A stretch of 64,000 bases of DNA from Cyanoderma ruficeps (lineage: Eukaryota; Chordata; Aves; Passeriformes; Timaliidae). The translations under genes were made by a program, and so were the position numbers. The notes under the pieces were generated by a model. It searched no databases, was not told the DNA's origin, and was given only the letters and a program-made list of their open reading frames with translations. The DNA lies in assembly GCA_008694505.1 (NCBI GenBank), contig VZDJ01000346.1, positions 8,853,244-8,917,243 on the forward strand, read 5' to 3'. Below, piece after piece: positions 60,690 through 64,000 of the stretch. Within the stretch, counting starts at the first letter, position 1. Each line of letters begins with the position of its first letter.

Positions 60690-61384
60690 CCAAGGGTTGC
60701 CACCTCCCTTCTCCTTCCCAAAGTGCTCATTCACTTCCACATTCCTCTTTCACTGTCCTGCTTCCTTCATCCTTTTTTTGTGTCTTGGATATTTGAGGCC
60801 CTTTCCTGTCTTGATGAGTGAACATTCCTCAGCTCCACAACTCTACTGCTGGATTCTGCCCTATTTCACCCATCCTGCCTTTCCCTCTGGCCTCTGTTCT
60901 TTGCAGCTGTGTCCTCAGGGTGGGTGTTCTCTTCCACCTCACGAGAAGTGAAGCACGTTCCCTTTTTCCCCCACTTTTTTCCCCTGAGTTCCTACGGAGG
61001 GAGCCCCAGGCTCATGACCCCTCTCCTCCCTGCTTCTCCCGTGGCCTGTGCTCAGCACTCCAAGTGGGAGGAGGTGGCAGCGGGGCCAACCCAAGCAGGA
61101 GGCTGCAGTTATCTTCTGCAGGCCCCTGTCCCTTGGGAAGAAAAGTGCTGTTGTTGCAGCTGTCATCATCCAAGGAGACTTGTCAGGAAGCTCATCCACA
61201 GGATGAGAGTGCCAAGCGTTGCTGTGCTCTGCTGCCTTCTGATCATCATCCTCCTCTGCCTGACTGCAGCCTCCCCATCTTCTATCCCTTCAGGAGAGAG
61301 TGGAAATTTGTGAAGGAAGGAAATTATTTGCCCAAGCTGAGCCTGGCAAATGACACCATGACTCAGGAAATTCTCAAACATTAA
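60690..61384 (+). other. GC-richer, pyrimidine-rich block with overlapping open frames, unidentified
   Basis: This block stands out from the AT-rich surroundings by base composition. It carries the longest open frame of the window, 60818-61384 (188 codons), overlapped by frames of 156 (60481-60951) and 134 codons (60909-61313). I recognise no domain or family in any of them. The + strand is rich in cc and tcc, which by itself removes stop codons in several frames. CpG is sparse, so it is not a classic CpG island. A strong acceptor-like site, cttctatcccttcag, ends at 61293. It could be an old retrocopy, a decayed repeat or a regulatory element. It lies inside the VPS13B intron in the same sense, and no VPS13B protein sequence is present. 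Confidence 0.35.
61203..61313 (+). CDS. Hypothetical 36-residue ORF with a signal-peptide-like sequence
   Basis: ATG at 61203 (A at -3) opens a 36-codon frame beginning MRVPSVAVLCCLLIIILLCL and ending at TGA 61311-61313. A positive residue at position 2 is followed by about 17 hydrophobic residues and a small-residue T-A-A-S-P stretch, the layout of a secretory signal peptide. Nothing that looks like a mature domain follows. The same frame is open upstream to 60909, so this ATG is only one possible start. It may be the first exon of a decayed copy of a secreted-protein gene, or chance in a pyrimidine-rich block. I do not recognise the family. Confidence 0.15.
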   Translation: MRVPSVAVLCCLLIIILLCLTAASPSSIPSGESGNL

Positions 61385-64000
61385 AGATTACATGGTGTTG
61401 GGTCCAATACTTATTTTTCAAATCTGTTACTAGATAGATGTAATAGATAACTCTGGCCAGAACTGAGATCTGGAAAGGAAACCTTAGTATGCTATGGGAC
61501 TAAGGTCTGCTTTTTTTCCGAAATGTAAATTTAATTAAAAGGAGAAAAGGGGAGGGGAAGAAACGAAAGTCCTCCACCATCTTAATGAAATCCAGGGAAC
61601 TTGAGCATTGCATTTTGATGGAGACAGAATAGCAATTAATATTTTTTTTTAAGCATGTGAGGAGTCTGCTGCCAGCTTCGAGCTTGATCCTCAAATTAGT
61701 GAGAACTGCCTTAAAAACTGGGAAGAATTCTTATTTCTTGACATGAAAACAGGAGGCAAATCTGAGAAACTTTTTTTACTAGATAATGATTTTGAAGAAA
61801 CTGTTACACAGAAAATAAGTTTACATAGGTGATTAAACTGCACTTAAATATAGTGGCTAAGTAGCAAACACAGCAGTAATTTTCAGTAATTTAGTGTGAC
61901 AGAAGTGGCTTAGTAGGAAGCCAGAGTTACCTGACAGGTCACATTGAAGGCAAATAATGTAACTGCTTATCTGAGTACTTCTAACAGGGTACTTTTTGTT
62001 TGCTTGCTTTGTTTTATTTTTTTCATATCCCAGGCACAAGCTACCAAATGACAACTGGAAAAATGTTTACTATTGGTGCTGCCTTACTGCAGCATTTTAT
62101 GGGATTGTGCTAGTGTTGATTCAATTGAAGGGAGAGTTTCAGTCCCAAGGTTGACTTAATTGTATTGAACTTCATAGTTGTAGCTGTTTTTTTCAGTAGT
62201 GAAGAAACTATGTTAAGTTACTAGAATGACGTGCTACAGTAACACCGAATTTTTCTTTTCAGGAGTCTGCTAGAAATGTGGGATTTTCTATTGACTTTGC
62301 CTGTAGGCTGCTTCTATGCTGCACTCATTGGGAGGTCTGTCTCCCACTTTTCATATCACATGGATATTAAACCTTTCATTAAGTATTGCTGACAACAGGT
62401 GGTATCTCTTAAGGATGCAGGATTCTTTTACATTGGCATATAAATATCTTATAAAAGATAATGATTGTGGCATATATTTTATATAATATATAATTTTATT
62501 ATATCCGTTACCTTTTGCTTCCTTTTTCTAGTTTCCTGCACATCCTGCCACAAGGCATATTCACTGCTCTTACTTGCATGTTACCCCTTTATGCTTGACA
62601 TTGGCTTTTCCTTTAACTGCAGATTTATTTCTAAGGTTTATTGCTGACATTTAAAACCTTCAGCTCACATGGACTAGTCTGTATATAGGAGTTCCTCACA
62701 GTGTGTGTTCCAGCTCCAAGCCTGGGCTAGGCAGATGATTTATCTTCGTGTATTTGTTGACTGCCATTTTCCCATTGTGCTCATCAGGCTTTGCTTGTGT
62801 CACGCCAGGTTGGTGGGTCTTCTGCCATTTGGAATTCAGCTGGTTTTAAAATTTCGTTATATACAGTAAACTCATAACTTATATTTTTTTAATTAATTTC
62901 CCATTTATGGTTTTGCTGATGTGTCTTTTGAGGCACATGTTTTTACTGTTTTTGGAAAGTACATTGAATTGTGTGTCAAGCTTTCTGAATGTATTTGAAT
63001 TTATTATTAAATTCAGATTGCTGTATAATTACATTGTATACCACAGAGTAAATGTAGTGTATATTGCTTTAGGAACGATGATTCTTGGTATTATAGAACT
63101 ACTGTAATTCTGTGAAATTTGGTGCTGGGATCTTCCAGTAACCAGGATTTCTGTTTTAAATTTATTTTGTTATTTGTTTCTTTATTTCATATATTAATTT
63201 GTAGTAAAATTGCAAAGCTTATGTGAAAATATAACTGCCTACTACTATGTGCTACACATTTTCAGTGTAGTTGATACCTTTGTATTCCATTAAGCCATTT
63301 GCTTCTGAATTGTACACCTCTGTAATTGTGTTCTGCTGCAATAGATACATTATCTGTGCTGTTAGAAAAAAGCCTCACCAATGTATGATCAGATTTTTAA
63401 TGCAGGTTTAATGAAGACAGTGTTTCATAAGTGGGGGTTTAGTGTGCATGGTTTGATGTATTTGCTAATATTTTTCGGTACTGACATAGTTTTTCACCTA
63501 TTTTGAACCTTAACATTCTCCATGCAAGGTTTTCTTCACAAACGTAAGAAAACTAGAAGTTTGCTTCTAAGAAATAAAGTTGCCGTCTTGTAATCCTAGG
63601 TCCTAGAAAGTGAAATGTAAAGCAAATAAGATATATTGTAAAGCTTAGGAAAATCCTAAGGGCTCACAGTACAGAGGCTGCCAGTGTTGTCAGTTAAAAA
63701 TTTTGCCTTATTTTGCCTAACTCATCCTCTAAAGAATATTCCTGACCATACTTACATGAAAAATGTTTGTCCTGAGCTTTGGGCAGAGCTAGTGTAAAGT
63801 AGATCTGTCTTTATAGAAAGAACTCACTGTCCTAGACCATGGGGGTTTTTTAATTGAGGTTGTGGGGAGTCATGCATTATATTCTTCCCTTTCTTTCAAG
63901 GGTCCTATTGACTTTATTTTTTGCAGAGTGTTAATGTTGTATTCAGAGTGTTGGATTCAGTTACACAAGCAATGTTATGAAAACAAGCATTTTTTTTGAC
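61385..64000 (+). other. VPS13B: VPS13B intron, right end of window
   Basis: This is AT-rich intronic DNA with short chance open frames only. The next VPS13B exon is not reached by 64000. Confidence 0.78.

Noticed and set aside
7632..64000. The intronic microRNAs miR-599 and miR-875 known from VPS13B
   Set aside because: I looked for their mature sequences and did not find them. They lie in a different, more downstream intron in human as far as I recall.

Overview
This window looks like a piece of an AT-rich bird genome lying almost entirely inside one very large, intron-dominated gene on the + strand. The bird assignment rests on four fragments of the CR1 family of LINEs, which end in the octamer-like ATTCTATG/ATTCTRTG tails typical of avian CR1. 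There are no Alu-, B1- or L1-like sequences, and the one recognisable gene reads as a close amniote orthologue. I cannot name the species.

The gene is VPS13B (COH1), a bridge-like lipid-transfer protein of the Golgi whose loss causes Cohen syndrome in people. Only two short coding exons are visible, at 6464-6598 (135 nt) and 7458-7631 (174 nt). They are joined by an 859-nt intron and encode about 102 contiguous residues, corresponding to roughly residues 840-940 of the ~4000-residue human protein (numbering from memory). Both exons are flanked by good splice sites, sit between phase-1 introns and are multiples of three. I find neither the preceding exon in 1-6463 nor the following exon in 7632-64000, so the downstream intron is at least 56 kb long.

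The intronic sequence is mostly featureless AT-rich DNA with some recognisable pieces. A 2.9-kb CR1 in the sense direction (about 19430-22303) carries a decayed endonuclease and reverse transcriptase. A probable pogo/Tigger-like MITE lies at 28604-28816. A CR1 3' tail (about 30096-30200) and a 1.5-kb CR1 (about 36704-38203) are both antisense to the gene, and a short CR1 3' fragment (about 56650-56908) is sense. There are also several microsatellites, short tandem duplications and perfect hairpins. A block of higher GC content at about 60690-61384 holds the longest open frame of the window (188 codons, no recognised homologue) and, in another frame, a 36-residue signal-peptide-like ORF. Three single N bases lie next to homopolymer or TA repeats.

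I found no tRNA, rRNA, known microRNA, CRISPR, operon or promoter that I can support, and no convincing undescribed biological system. The observations most worth a second look are the skippable paired VPS13B exons, a candidate poison exon at 36190-36266, the MITE, the GC-rich open block near the right end and a set of quasi-palindromes.
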